Assembly: GCF_003937825.1 (NCBI RefSeq)
Contig: NZ_RSFW01000002.1
Coordinates: 62,001-126,000 of the forward strand
Direction: 5' to 3'
Source: Mesobacillus subterraneus
GTDB lineage: Bacteria > Bacillota > Bacilli > Bacillales > Cytobacillaceae
Length of the DNA: 64,000 nt
The translations under genes were made by a program, and so were the position numbers. The stretch's first letter is position 1; each line of letters opens with the position of its first letter. The notes under the pieces are model-generated. The model made no database searches, was not told where the DNA came from, and worked only from the letters and a program-made list of their open reading frames with translations. Positions 1-8,042 of this stretch are shown here, one piece after another.

Positions 1-44
1 GTAAATAAAGATTGAACCATTTTAGCAATTGATTCATAATGATA

Positions 45-66
45 TATATGAACATATATTCATATA
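45..66. promoter_or_regulatory. CzrA-type operator palindrome upstream of czcD
   Basis: Arms TATATGAA and TTCATATA are perfect inverted repeats separated by six bases (CATATA). The arrangement matches operators of ArsR/SmtB-type zinc repressors such as CzrA. It lies just upstream of the TTG start chosen for czcD, where a repressor would block transcription. That the CzrA-like protein encoded downstream binds here is an inference. Confidence 0.65.
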
Positions 67-89
67 AAAAAGAAAGTGAGGCGAATACA

Positions 90-1019
90 TTGGGCCATCA
101 TCACTCACATGGTCACGGCCATTCCCATGGACATGGTCACAGCCACACAAGCAATAAAAAGGCACTATTCTGGTCTTTCCTGTTAATTTCTACCTTCATG
201 GTCGTTGAAGTGATTGGAGGGATTATGACTAATAGCCTTGCGCTGCTCTCCGATGCGGGACATATGCTAAGCGATGCTGCAGCTTTGGGCTTGAGCCTTT
301 TCGCGATGAAGCTCGGGGAACGGAAAGCTACCCATTCTAAAACTTTCGGATACAAGCGTTTTGAAATCATTGCTGCTGCGTTGAACGGACTGACATTGAT
401 TGTTATTTCTATTTATATCTTTGTAGAGGCATACCACCGGTTCAATGATCCACCGGAGGTGCAGAGCCTTGGAATGCTGACTATTTCAGTGATCGGCTTG
501 ATCGTGAACATCATTGCTGCCTGGATTCTAATGCGCGGTGACAAAGATGAAAATCTAAATGTAAGAAGCGCTTTTTTACATGTATTGGGTGACATGCTTG
601 GCTCAGTTGGAGCAATTACGGCCGCCTTGCTCATCTATTTCTTCGACTGGGGCCTTGCGGATCCGATTGCGAGTGTTGCAGTGGCCATCTTGATCATCAT
701 CAGCGGCTGGAGGGTGACGAAGGACGCTTTCCACGTATTGATGGAGGGCTCACCTGAACAGATAAAAGTGGATGAAGTGAAGGATGCCATCATGGAAATT
801 CCTGAGGTGAAAGACGTTCATGATGTTCATGTCTGGTCCATCACATCTGGAGTCTTCATGCTGAGCGGGCATATTGCCGTAGAAGGGGAAGGAGCGCATG
901 ACCGCGTACTCCAAAGAGCGCAAAAGCTCCTGCATGACCGCTTTGGGATCGACCACAGCACCCTTCAGGTTGAAGGTGTGGAGCATGGATGCCCTTGTGC
1001 CCATGGGCCATGTAATTAG
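90..1019 (+). CDS. czcD: CDF-family zinc/cadmium exporter CzcD
   Basis: Cation diffusion facilitator that exports Zn(II), Cd(II) and Co(II) in exchange for protons or potassium. The first 20 residues form a His-Gly-Ser rich metal-binding stretch. Six hydrophobic segments follow, with the metal-site motif HxxxD in segment 2 (HMLSD) and segment 5 (HVLGD), typical of zinc-selective members, then a cytoplasmic alpha/beta domain and a CPCAHGPC tail. I chose TTG at 90 (309 residues, close to the roughly 311 of B. subtilis CzcD) because AGTGAGG lies just upstream. The alternative ATG at 39 would put the operator palindrome inside the coding region. The gene faces a CzrA-type repressor gene tail to tail. 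Confidence 0.88.
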   Translation: MGHHHSHGHGHSHGHGHSHTSNKKALFWSFLLISTFMVVEVIGGIMTNSLALLSDAGHMLSDAAALGLSLFAMKLGERKATHSKTFGYKRFEIIAAALNGLTLIVISIYIFVEAYHRFNDPPEVQSLGMLTISVIGLIVNIIAAWILMRGDKDENLNVRSAFLHVLGDMLGSVGAITAALLIYFFDWGLADPIASVAVAILIIISGWRVTKDAFHVLMEGSPEQIKVDEVKDAIMEIPEVKDVHDVHVWSITSGVFMLSGHIAVEGEGAHDRVLQRAQKLLHDRFGIDHSTLQVEGVEHGCPCAHGPCN

Positions 1020-1041
1020 CGGTTCTAATATGCAAAGTTAA

Positions 1042-1068
1042 ATGCCAGCCGTCAATGATGGCTGGCAT
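1042..1068. terminator. Hairpin between convergent czcD and czrA
   Basis: ATGCCAGCC and GGCTGGCAT form a 9-bp stem with a 9-base loop. It lies 22 bases past the czcD stop, and the czrA stop codon falls in the loop. The plus-strand downstream sequence is only moderately T-rich, so it may be a weak bidirectional terminator. Confidence 0.55.
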
Positions 1069-1372
1069 GTTCTATGCTTTGTTTTAACAGGTCGATGACA
1101 TGTTCATCGTCATGTGTGTAAAAAAGTGTAGTGCCTTCACGCCTGAATTTTACCAGCCGCAGGTTTTTCAGAAATCGAAGCTGGTGTGAGACCGTGGACT
1201 GCAGCAAGGAGAGCTTCTCTGCGATTTCGTTTACCGAATGCTCTCCATGGAAAAGCAAATGAAGAATCCTTAATCGTGTCGGATCCGAAAGGGCTTTAAA
1301 AGTCTGTGAAACAATAAATAGCGTCTCTTCATCCAGCTCCAGATTTGGAGTGTTTTTTTTCTTATCATCCAA
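1052..1372 (-). CDS. czrA: ArsR/SmtB-family zinc-responsive repressor (CzrA-like)
   Basis: Winged-helix metal sensor of about 106 residues, which releases DNA when Zn(II) or Co(II) binds. The central helix-turn-helix ([20 protein letters not shown]) and the preceding [10 protein letters not shown] segment are classic ArsR features. The C-terminal helix carries DDEH followed by HASH, which preserves the Asp-His...His-x2-His pattern of the CzrA alpha-5 zinc site. The TTG start at 1372 follows GGGAGG at good spacing; the longer reading frame upstream adds unrelated sequence. The gene is convergent with czcD, so it probably acts in trans on the palindrome at 45-66. Confidence 0.85.
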   Translation of the reverse strand: MDDKKKNTPNLELDEETLFIVSQTFKALSDPTRLRILHLLFHGEHSVNEIAEKLSLLQSTVSHQLRFLKNLRLVKFRREGTTLFYTHDDEHVIDLLKQSIEHASHH

Positions 1373-1419
1373 CTTGATCAGCCTCCCGATACTATTATAA
1401 CGTAACAGGAGAAAAGAAA

Positions 1420-1447
1420 AATCAAGGCTTTGGAAACTGCCTTGATT
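1420..1447 (-). terminator. Terminator of the DUF421 gene
   Basis: AATCAAGGC and GCCTTGATT form a 9-bp stem. T-runs flank it on both strands, so it can end the DUF421 transcript while lying in the upstream region of czrA. Confidence 0.65.
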
Positions 1448-1470
1448 TTTTTCATAGATTGAATTGCTGG

Positions 1471-2157
1471 TTATGAAGAATGCATTTGCTGGACATACAA
1501 TCCATCCGCCTCTGACCATTCAGCATAATAGATGGAGGAAACATCTTTGTGTCCTTCTTCAGCTAACTTTTCCATCAGCCATTCTTGATTTTCCCCGATA
1601 TTCTCCAAACCTTTATGCGAAATCTCACCCTCATCCACCACGCATTCAGGTATATCAGTGGATGGTGCTTTTACATGCAATCCCGCATAGGTCGTTGCCT
1701 GTGCTTCTGGCTTGAGAAGGACGCTGATGTCACCGCTTGTTTCAAGTATCACATCCTTGACCTCCTTCATCGAAAAGACACCTTTTAGCCTTAAGAGGGA
1801 CTTTAACTGCTCCATTTCGAGCTCCGCTTTTTCGAGGTTTTGAATCAGTACCTCCCCATTCTTCACAATTGGCTCGGCTCTTCCTTTTAAAATAGGTCGG
1901 AGCTTGTCTGACTTCTGGGTTGCTTTTTCTACAATAAATATTAATATACCCCATACAGCAATACCGAAAAGCATTTCCCAAATGGTAGACGGAGATTTCT
2001 CAAAGAGGTTTTCCTCGACTAATCCACCCAGGACGATGGCATAGACAAAATCGAATGGTGTAACCTGGGACATCTCCTTTTTGCCAAGCAGTCTGGTGAC
2101 AGCGATTAATGCTGAAAGACCTATTACTAATTTAACTGCGATTAATGGATATACCAT
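1471..2157 (-). CDS. DUF421 (YetF/YcaP-type) membrane protein
   Basis: Protein of 228 residues with three N-terminal hydrophobic helices (about residues 1-80) followed by a soluble alpha/beta domain, the architecture of the DUF421/YetF family. Family landmarks include the [20 protein letters not shown] segment and the later [12 protein letters not shown] stretch. Members are widespread in Bacillaceae and linked to sporulation or envelope functions, but no biochemical role is established. The start at 2157 was chosen because GAGAGGGGG lies just upstream of the ATG; a longer frame begins 17 codons earlier without a convincing ribosome site. It is monocistronic, with its own terminator hairpin. 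Confidence 0.8.
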   Translation of the reverse strand: MVYPLIAVKLVIGLSALIAVTRLLGKKEMSQVTPFDFVYAIVLGGLVEENLFEKSPSTIWEMLFGIAVWGILIFIVEKATQKSDKLRPILKGRAEPIVKNGEVLIQNLEKAELEMEQLKSLLRLKGVFSMKEVKDVILETSGDISVLLKPEAQATTYAGLHVKAPSTDIPECVVDEGEISHKGLENIGENQEWLMEKLAEEGHKDVSSIYYAEWSEADGLYVQQMHSS

Positions 2158-2295
2158 GTATAGCCCCCTCTCAAAAGGATGAATAACTATTCCCTCGAAG
2201 GAGATCACATAAAACAGGAATTAAGTGGTTGGAGAGCCGGCAAAATGAAATAAAGTAAATTAAAGTTTATACTTTGGGAAAGGAGAGTGATTGGA

Positions 2296-2664
2296 ATGGA
2301 AGAGGACAAAAGTCTGGAGTCGAAATATATACAGCAGCATCTTGCGAACGAACGGACGTATCTGGCATGGGTAAGAACTTCTATTGCAATCATCGGAATC
2401 GGTTTTCTGGCATCGACTTTGCATTTTAACAGTATACGGGAGGTCAGCCAGTTTGCCGATACGATCGCCGTTTTTATCAGCATTTTTTCTCTGCTGATCG
2501 GGTTGATCATTATATTCTTTGCCACTTTTCAGTATTTCGCGGTCCGTAAAAACATAAACAGGCAGACCTTCGCATCTGCCAATCATTTGATTAAAATATC
2601 CACAGCAATTATACTGTCGATTTTCCTGCTGCTGGGCTTTTATTTAATCAGTATTTTGTTTTAG
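2296..2664 (+). CDS. DUF202 (YidH-type) small membrane protein
   Basis: Protein of 122 residues with three predicted membrane helices (about 30-50, 60-85 and 100-120). The N-terminal segment (QQHLANERTYLAWVRTSIA) is the hallmark of the DUF202/YidH family, whose function is unknown. ATG at 2296 lies about 10 bases after AAAGGAGAG; the in-frame GTG at 2287 is too close to that site. It is divergent from the DUF421 gene. No obvious partner gene is adjacent. Confidence 0.82.
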   Translation: MEEDKSLESKYIQQHLANERTYLAWVRTSIAIIGIGFLASTLHFNSIREVSQFADTIAVFISIFSLLIGLIIIFFATFQYFAVRKNINRQTFASANHLIKISTAIILSIFLLLGFYLISILF

Positions 2665-2705
2665 TCTAGAACCTCTTGGCGGGGGAGGCGATAAGCCTCG
2701 CCATC

Positions 2706-2846
2706 GGACAGCTTTCCCATATTCAGTTCGAAAGCTGTCCAAACCAGCTCCGCCTTCGGACAAGTTATCAAATCCTCAAAGCTGTCCAAACCAGCTCCGC
2801 CTTCGTATAAGTTACCGTCTAAACCTCAAGCTGTCTGAACAGGCAT
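2706..2846. repeat. Hairpin plus 47-bp tandem repeat
   Basis: GGACAGCTTTC (2706-2716) pairs with GAAAGCTGTCC (2730-2740). A 28-base unit starting AAAGCTGTCCAAACCAGCTC occurs at 2731-2758 and again, identical, at 2778-2805 (period 47). A third, decayed copy begins near 2827. It lies between convergent genes. It may help end transcription, but no clear T-run is present. Confidence 0.75.
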
Positions 2847-2864
2847 TTCCTCCTGAAAACACCA

Positions 2865-3521
2865 TCAATTTCCCGTGCTGTTTTTCTTTGGCTTGATATG
2901 GGTCACGAGCCCATCGTAATTCGTGATATACAGCTCGATTTCCGGCTTGGTATCCAGGCAGTGGGCTTGAAGCAGCTGGTAGTAGTTGACCCGGTTAAGC
3001 GGATCATAGGGAAGCATTGGAAACTCCTTATGCTCTTTTACATAAAGGTCAACAGCCTTTTGCACTTTATCGATCGTGATTGCGATTTCTTTTTCGTCCT
3101 CGCCGAAAATGTCATATGTTTCTTTTGACATGTAAAACTTTCGCGATGGCAGGCCTTTAAGAAAGGGAGCTAGCTGCTCAGCATCGATGCTGTTGTCTTC
3201 CTTCACGAGGATGGTGCGGTAAACGCCTTTAGGCAGTTTTTCGGAATAGGCCCTCACAGCCTTCTTCACATCCTCTGCAGAAACCTCGATCACAGGCCAG
3301 ACGTGTTCTGTTTCTGGGCTGGCAATAACTTTTTTACTCCCTGAGGAAATTCCGATAAGAAAAGCCAGCGTCATACCTCCCAAAGCCCCGCTCAGCATTG
3401 CGATGGGCAATAGTCCATAAAGGAGATCGGCGATTAACCCAATGAGGACTCCTGCAGTGACAAGGATGACATAAAGGGAATTGTTCCTGTGAATCCGTTC
3501 GAGTTTCTTTTCACTTTGCAT
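2865..3521 (-). CDS. Unknown membrane-anchored protein, possibly DUF3939-like
   Basis: Protein of 218 residues. Two hydrophobic helices near the N terminus (about 15-60) are followed by a charged soluble domain from about residue 75. That domain has two similar helix-starting segments (VSAEDVKKAVRAYSEKLPKG and ITIDKVQKAVDLYVKEHKEF), suggesting an internal duplication, and ends in a Lys-rich tail. I do not recognise it securely; the phrasing recalls DUF3939-type proteins of Bacillaceae. The start is supported by AAGGAGGG about 8 bases upstream of the ATG. It stands alone. Confidence 0.7.
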   Translation of the reverse strand: MQSEKKLERIHRNNSLYVILVTAGVLIGLIADLLYGLLPIAMLSGALGGMTLAFLIGISSGSKKVIASPETEHVWPVIEVSAEDVKKAVRAYSEKLPKGVYRTILVKEDNSIDAEQLAPFLKGLPSRKFYMSKETYDIFGEDEKEIAITIDKVQKAVDLYVKEHKEFPMLPYDPLNRVNYYQLLQAHCLDTKPEIELYITNYDGLVTHIKPKKNSTGN

Positions 3522-3962
3522 TTTGAATCCCTCCTTCCATTCAATTCAGGTATTTTGTTAGCATGTAACAGGTTCAATGGAGAGCGTTTGAGGTTACGGT
3601 GGCCAATTCCGGTGAGACAAACAGCTTCGGCTAAAATCCACGCTGGCAGTTAAGAAACTCCAGGATCTGTCGATATATAAGGAAGAGTCTGTGTGGATTT
3701 AGAATATTCAGAGGAATATCTAGAGGTTATCATAAGGCAGAAGAAAGAGACCTTCTCTCTCTATTATATAAAATTTTCCTATAATTAGATAATGAAATAA
3801 ATTGATAATTCCGAAAACAACCTCACCTAGGATCTGAATTTTCGGTAAATAAAACAAAAAATCTGATGGATAATGTATAATAATGAGATAAATCAGTGTC
3901 TCTTCTAGTGCGAAAATCTCTGAATTTCACGGAAAAAATATCAGACAGAAACGAGGGGCAGT
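3522..3962. other. Intergenic region without a recognisable gene
   Basis: A divergent spacer of about 440 bases. It is AT-rich near 3750-3900 and contains a TATAAT-like hexamer near 3887, which may serve the GGDEF/EAL gene. I see no coding sequence with a ribosome site and no known riboswitch motif. Confidence 0.5.
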
Positions 3963-6320
3963 ATGGATATTCCCCATATGTACATATTTGATTTTAACAG
4001 TATTGCTTTGACCGTCGTTTTTTCGGTGATCTCAGGCGTGATGGCGGTGGAATTCAGCCGGCAGGTCAAAAGGGCGGTGATTGGAAAGACACGAAAGATG
4101 GCCCTTTATTCGGTGCTACTTGCTTTTACGTTTTGGCTGACACATTTGTTTGTGGTCATCTCGGCAGGGGTGCCATTTTCAACCAGTAATTATTATTTAT
4201 ATTTCATCATCTTTTTTGGTATTTGCGCTGTTGGATCCTATACAGCACTTCGTCTGGCACAAAGGGATATCGCCAATACTTCTCAATACATAATCACCAG
4301 CCTTTTAATTTCAGCCAGCATCATGACGGCTGATTTTACAGCCTTCTATATTATTTTTAAGGAGGCTGTAGAGATTCAGCTGGTACCTGCTGTCTTATCG
4401 TTCTTCATGATTACAGCTACATCTTTTACGCTGCTGAGATTCTTGATGCAGATTACGAACGAGGATATCTATGAGTTTGTAAAAAATTATAAATATGCAG
4501 GAAGCATTTTGGGCGGAGCAGCCCTTGCTGGCATACCATACATCTTACTTACCTCGATGGTGCCAGTACAGGAAGATACAGGATTGTATGGTTTTATTGT
4601 GCCTTTCATTTTTATGGCGGCAGCAAATCTGTTGTTCATGCTGGTACCAGACCTGTTTGGCGAGAAATTGATCATGAAAAGCTTACAATCACATTTATCC
4701 TTGTTCAGCCATAATCCGGATTCAGTATTCAGAGTGGATTTGAAGGGGTATATTCTGAATGTTAATAAAGAGGCCGTAGAGCTGACTGGGTATTTGGCGA
4801 GTGAATTGACTGGTATGCATTTCATTGAACTGATGGGCGGCAGTGAGGAAGAAATACAGATCAGGAAGTACTTCCAGAAAGTATTGAGCGGGGAAACAAA
4901 AGTAATTGAAACCTCGTTGAAGAGATCCGATTCTACTTTTGCAGATGTACGGATTACGGCAGTGAGGATTATCGTCAAAAATTCGACGGTGGGTGTCTTC
5001 GGAATTGTCAGGGACATCACGGAACAGAAAAAGGCTGACAAGCTGATCCAATATCTTGCCTATCATGATGAATTGACTAACTTGCCCAACAGGCGGAACC
5101 TGGAGAAAATGATGGCTGCCATGTTCATTGAGGGCGAAGAATTTTCCTTGATTTATTTGGATTTTGACCGTTTCAAGAGGATCAATGACACATTTGGGCA
5201 TAGCTTCGGTGACAAAATATTGGTCCAAATCGGAAAAAAACTTGCGGAGGTCGTTCCGGAAAATTGTCTTGTAGCGAGGATTGGCGGAGATGAATTTGCA
5301 ATCCTTACACCGGGTGATCGCAAGCCGGAAGAAATCGCGGCCGAAATTGTGGCTGCCTTCCAGACTCCTATTTTTGCAGAAGGAATGGAATTCCTTATTA
5401 CCGCAAGCATCGGGATATCAAAGTATCCTGAGGATACGAATGAACTTGAATTAATGTTGAAATATGCAGATATGGCCATGTATAAAGCCAAGGAGAGTGG
5501 AGCGAACCACTTTCAGTTCTTTGATCAGAGCATGGTCGACCAAAGCGTGAATAAGTTTGAACTGGAGAATGACTTGCGGAATGCGATCAACAATGATTCG
5601 CTTTCTGTATTTTATCAGCCAAAATACAATGCAGCGACAAATCAAATCACTGGTGCCGAGGCACTTGCGAGATGGAAGCATCCGCGGCACGGGATGATTC
5701 CGCCAGGAGTCTTCATCCCGATTGCAGAAGAAGCTAACTTGATAGTCCCGCTTGAAAGGTTGATTATCCGGCAGGTATTCAAACAGCTTGTTAAGTGGAA
5801 AGAGCAGGGATATGATGTTCCTCGTACCTCGATCAATATTTCAATCATCCATTTTTACCAGGAAGACTTTGTGAAATTCATGCAGCAGTCCCTTAAGGAA
5901 TTTCAGCTGTATGGTGAATTGATTGAGATTGAAGTGACAGAGAGTATCATGATCAAGAAAGAAGATAGCATCAATGCCCAGCTGCAGGCGCTTAGGGAGA
6001 TTGGGATCGAAGTCAGCATTGATGATTTTGGTACAGGGTACAGTTCCTTGAGTTACCTGAGTAAGCTTTCAGTGGATCGCTTGAAGATTGATCAAAGCTT
6101 CATCTCTCATTCCCAGGAAAACCGTGAAATCATCTCGACAATCGTCTCGATGGCAACCAATCTGAAGCTTAAGGTCATTGCCGAAGGTGTGGAGACGGAG
6201 TCACAGATCAATCTGCTGAAATCGCTTGGCTGCGTGGAAGTGCAGGGCTACTTTTACTCACCCCCGCTGCCGTACGACCAGTATGAAACGATGATGAACA
6301 AGGAACTGCAGGCGACATGA
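3963..6320 (+). CDS. Membrane PAS-GGDEF-EAL cyclic-di-GMP protein
   Basis: 785-residue signalling protein. Residues about 10-230 hold roughly seven hydrophobic helices resembling an MHYT-like sensor, without a clear MHYT motif. A PAS domain follows (about 245-360), then GGDEF (about 365-525) and EAL (about 535-780). The diguanylate cyclase signature GGDEF is intact. The RxxD inhibitory site expected five residues before it reads PENC, so product inhibition is probably absent. The EAL domain keeps EALARW, the NIS segment, EVTES, DDFGTGYSSL, KIDQSF and EGVE, so phosphodiesterase activity is likely. Whether synthesis or breakdown dominates cannot be read from sequence. GAGGGGC precedes the ATG. 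Confidence 0.9.
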   Translation: MDIPHMYIFDFNSIALTVVFSVISGVMAVEFSRQVKRAVIGKTRKMALYSVLLAFTFWLTHLFVVISAGVPFSTSNYYLYFIIFFGICAVGSYTALRLAQRDIANTSQYIITSLLISASIMTADFTAFYIIFKEAVEIQLVPAVLSFFMITATSFTLLRFLMQITNEDIYEFVKNYKYAGSILGGAALAGIPYILLTSMVPVQEDTGLYGFIVPFIFMAAANLLFMLVPDLFGEKLIMKSLQSHLSLFSHNPDSVFRVDLKGYILNVNKEAVELTGYLASELTGMHFIELMGGSEEEIQIRKYFQKVLSGETKVIETSLKRSDSTFADVRITAVRIIVKNSTVGVFGIVRDITEQKKADKLIQYLAYHDELTNLPNRRNLEKMMAAMFIEGEEFSLIYLDFDRFKRINDTFGHSFGDKILVQIGKKLAEVVPENCLVARIGGDEFAILTPGDRKPEEIAAEIVAAFQTPIFAEGMEFLITASIGISKYPEDTNELELMLKYADMAMYKAKESGANHFQFFDQSMVDQSVNKFELENDLRNAINNDSLSVFYQPKYNAATNQITGAEALARWKHPRHGMIPPGVFIPIAEEANLIVPLERLIIRQVFKQLVKWKEQGYDVPRTSINISIIHFYQEDFVKFMQQSLKEFQLYGELIEIEVTESIMIKKEDSINAQLQALREIGIEVSIDDFGTGYSSLSYLSKLSVDRLKIDQSFISHSQENREIISTIVSMATNLKLKVIAEGVETESQINLLKSLGCVEVQGYFYSPPLPYDQYETMMNKELQAT

Positions 6321-6374
6321 TGAAAGCCTCTTTGACTGAAGGTTTCGGATATGTTACTATTTCTTATAAGTAAA

Positions 6375-6463
6375 GTCCTCTAGGGTTCCGCAGCATGGCT
6401 GGCCTGGTCCGAGAGAGGGCGCACAGGAACACCTGTGTACACGGAGGGATAAAAACCCGGGAG
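6375..6463 (+). promoter_or_regulatory. Guanidine-I (ykkC) riboswitch
   Basis: Hallmark conserved blocks occur in order: CTAGGGTTCCG (from about 6379), CTGGTCCGAGAGA (from about 6404), ACACGGAGGGATAAAA (from about 6439) and ACCCGGGAGA. This is the ykkC aptamer, which binds guanidinium and switches on export and detoxification genes. The 3' CCCGG segment also forms the left arm of the following terminator, the usual mutually exclusive design. It controls the SugE/Gdx gene 60 bases downstream. Confidence 0.93.
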
Positions 6464-6497
6464 ATATCAAAAGATATCTTCCGGGTTTTATTTTTTT
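6452..6497 (+). terminator. Riboswitch-controlled terminator
   Basis: AAAACCCGG-AGATATC pairs with GATATCT-CCGGGTTTT around an AAAA loop and is followed by T8. Its left arm overlaps the 3' conserved part of the guanidine aptamer, so ligand binding should prevent termination. Confidence 0.9.
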
Positions 6498-6525
6498 GTG
6501 ATAAATAAGAAGGGAGCATGATGAG

Positions 6526-6849
6526 ATGGCTTGGGTATTTTTAATCGTAGCGGGTATTTTTGAGGTTGTATGGGCGATTGGCCTGAAGTATACAGAAGGC
6601 TTCACGAAGCTTTTTCCATCAATCATTACTGTAGTGGGAATGGCAATCAGCTTTTATTTTTTATCGATGGCAATCAAAACCTTGCCGATCGGCACCGCTT
6701 ATGCAATCTGGACTGGAATTGGAGCAGCGGGCGCTGTCATTCTTGGAATCATCCTGTTTGGAGAGCCGCGTAATTTCCTGAGACTGTTATTCGTAGGATT
6801 CATTTTGGTCGGCATCATCGGGCTTAAGGCAACCTCCGGAAGCAATTAA
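6526..6849 (+). CDS. sugE: SMR-family guanidinium exporter (SugE/Gdx)
   Basis: Small multidrug resistance protein of 107 residues with four membrane helices. The conserved glutamate lies in helix 1 ([18 protein letters not shown]), and the [11 protein letters not shown] stretch is typical of the Gdx/SugE guanidinium subtype. Members work as dual-topology homodimers exchanging guanidinium for protons. The guanidine-I riboswitch directly upstream supports the substrate. Only one SMR gene is present, so a homodimer is expected rather than a YkkCD-type pair. A strong hairpin follows the gene. Confidence 0.93.
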   Translation: MAWVFLIVAGIFEVVWAIGLKYTEGFTKLFPSIITVVGMAISFYFLSMAIKTLPIGTAYAIWTGIGAAGAVILGIILFGEPRNFLRLLFVGFILVGIIGLKATSGSN

Positions 6850-6853
6850 CAAC

Positions 6854-6881
6854 AAGCGGACTGTCACGGTGCAGTCCGCTT
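6854..6881 (+). terminator. Terminator after sugE
   Basis: AAGCGGACTG pairs with CAGTCCGCTT, followed by a T-rich stretch. Confidence 0.85.
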
Positions 6882-6942
6882 ATTTGTTTTTTGAAAAATG
6901 CATCTTGCAAAATTTCCCTCCATATATTAAGATGCGGATAGA

Positions 6943-6961
6943 TACCTTTTAATTCTAGGTA
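6943..6961. promoter_or_regulatory. Putative PadR operator upstream of padR
   Basis: The 19-bp imperfect palindrome TACCTTTTAATTCTAGGTA has the same length and outer arms as the perfect palindrome at 8006-8024. It overlaps the likely promoter/start region of the PadR gene and suggests autoregulation. Confidence 0.6.
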
Positions 6962-6970
6962 GGTGATAGG

Positions 6971-7312
6971 ATGTTTAATCGTGAACTTTTAAAAGGAAGC
7001 ACCTCGCTCGTACTGCTTCAGCTGCTGAACGAGAGGGATATGTATGGATACGAACTTGTCAAAGAACTTGATAAGCGAAGTGACCACAGCTTGCAGGTGA
7101 AGGAAGGGACCTTATATCCAGCGCTTCATAAGCTTGAGAAACAGGAATATATTGAATTTTACTGGCAGGAGCAGGAGAAGGGACCAGCAAGGAAATATTA
7201 TCGGATTACAGATGCAGGCAGAGCTGTCCTCGTAGAGAAAACAAAAGAATGGCAGCAGTTTGTCAGCGTCATGAACAAAGTGATCAGGAGAACGGAAAAT
7301 GATCCAACCTAA
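6971..7312 (+). CDS. PadR-family transcriptional regulator
   Basis: Winged-helix regulator of 113 residues. The N terminus ([27 protein letters not shown]) and the ending of the DNA-binding domain ([20 protein letters not shown], then [10 protein letters not shown]) are signature PadR segments. The C-terminal helix for dimerisation is short, as in the PadR-s2 subgroup. The gene overlaps the next one by 14 bases, the common PadR plus HAAS-domain membrane protein arrangement. Matching 19-bp palindromes lie upstream of this gene and of the DUF4173 gene, suggesting that it represses both. Confidence 0.9.
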   Translation: MFNRELLKGSTSLVLLQLLNERDMYGYELVKELDKRSDHSLQVKEGTLYPALHKLEKQEYIEFYWQEQEKGPARKYYRITDAGRAVLVEKTKEWQQFVSVMNKVIRRTENDPT

Positions 7313-7940
7313 GAATGAATTTCTTCGCCTGCTTGGCCATGAATTAGGAAAGCATCCGGAGAAAGAGCAAATTTTAGCTGAATACGAGAACCATTTAGCG
7401 GAGATGCTGAGTGAGCTCAACTGCGATGATATGGAAGAAAAAGAAACCATGACAGAACTTTATTCACGGTTGGGAAGCCCCGAAGAAATTGCCGCGAGCT
7501 GGAAAGAGGAATTGTCGGTCACACCCCGTAAGACCCAGTGGCTGTTCATCATCGCAAATCTTGTGTTTTTCGCAGGCGGCTCGATTCTGACCCTGCTCCA
7601 TAATCTTTATGATATACGATTGATTGATATGGTGTGGCGGAGCCTGACTTCGATTCCTGCGTTGATCATTATGCTTTATCTTATATTTTGGGCACTGCTT
7701 GGCTATGAAATCGGCAAAGGCTTTGGCCACAAAGGGAGGAAGCTGATGAGAAGGACATTTGTTCTTTCAATCCTTCCTAACATCATTTTGATGAACCTTA
7801 CCTTATTCAAGCTTATTCCGCATGGATGGTTCCAGCCGCTGCTCAGTCCGTCATTCATCATGATCTGCATCCTGTTTACAGCGCTGTTGTATCCTATTTG
7901 CTGGGCAGGATATCGCTGGGGGAAAAGAGCTTCTGTTTAA
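7299..7940 (+). CDS. HAAS (DUF1700-type) domain membrane protein
   Basis: 213-residue protein. The N-terminal 70 residues form an acidic helical HAAS domain ([15 protein letters not shown], then [14 protein letters not shown]). Four to five hydrophobic helices follow. HAAS-domain proteins are habitually encoded directly after a PadR gene and are thought to be membrane-linked signalling or resistance partners. Translation is coupled: the ATG lies inside the end of the padR frame. No catalytic motif is visible. Confidence 0.82.
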   Translation: MIQPKNEFLRLLGHELGKHPEKEQILAEYENHLAEMLSELNCDDMEEKETMTELYSRLGSPEEIAASWKEELSVTPRKTQWLFIIANLVFFAGGSILTLLHNLYDIRLIDMVWRSLTSIPALIIMLYLIFWALLGYEIGKGFGHKGRKLMRRTFVLSILPNIILMNLTLFKLIPHGWFQPLLSPSFIMICILFTALLYPICWAGYRWGKRASV

Positions 7941-7955
7941 TTTTTTTTGCTACAT

Positions 7956-7974
7956 TACATAGAATATCTATGTA
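7956..7974. promoter_or_regulatory. Perfect 8-3-8 palindrome upstream of the DUF4173 gene
   Basis: TACATAGA and TCTATGTA arms flank ATA. The ACAT/ATGT content recalls classical PadR operators. It may be a second regulator site for the downstream gene. Confidence 0.5.
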
Positions 7975-8005
7975 TATAGAATAGAAAGGTGTTTTTTTAA
8001 TTAAA

Positions 8006-8024
8006 TACCTAGTAAAACTAGGTA
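8006..8024. promoter_or_regulatory. Perfect palindrome, candidate PadR operator
   Basis: TACCTAGT and ACTAGGTA arms flank AAA, with the same 19-bp geometry as 6943-6961. It sits just before the ribosome site (AAGGAGAGG) of the DUF4173 gene. Confidence 0.65.
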
Positions 8025-8042
8025 AAGAAGGAGAGGGTTTAT

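Noticed and set aside
6357-6626. 89-codon minus-strand frame over the guanidine riboswitch
   Set aside because: Overlaps a recognised RNA aptamer and terminator; no ribosome site.
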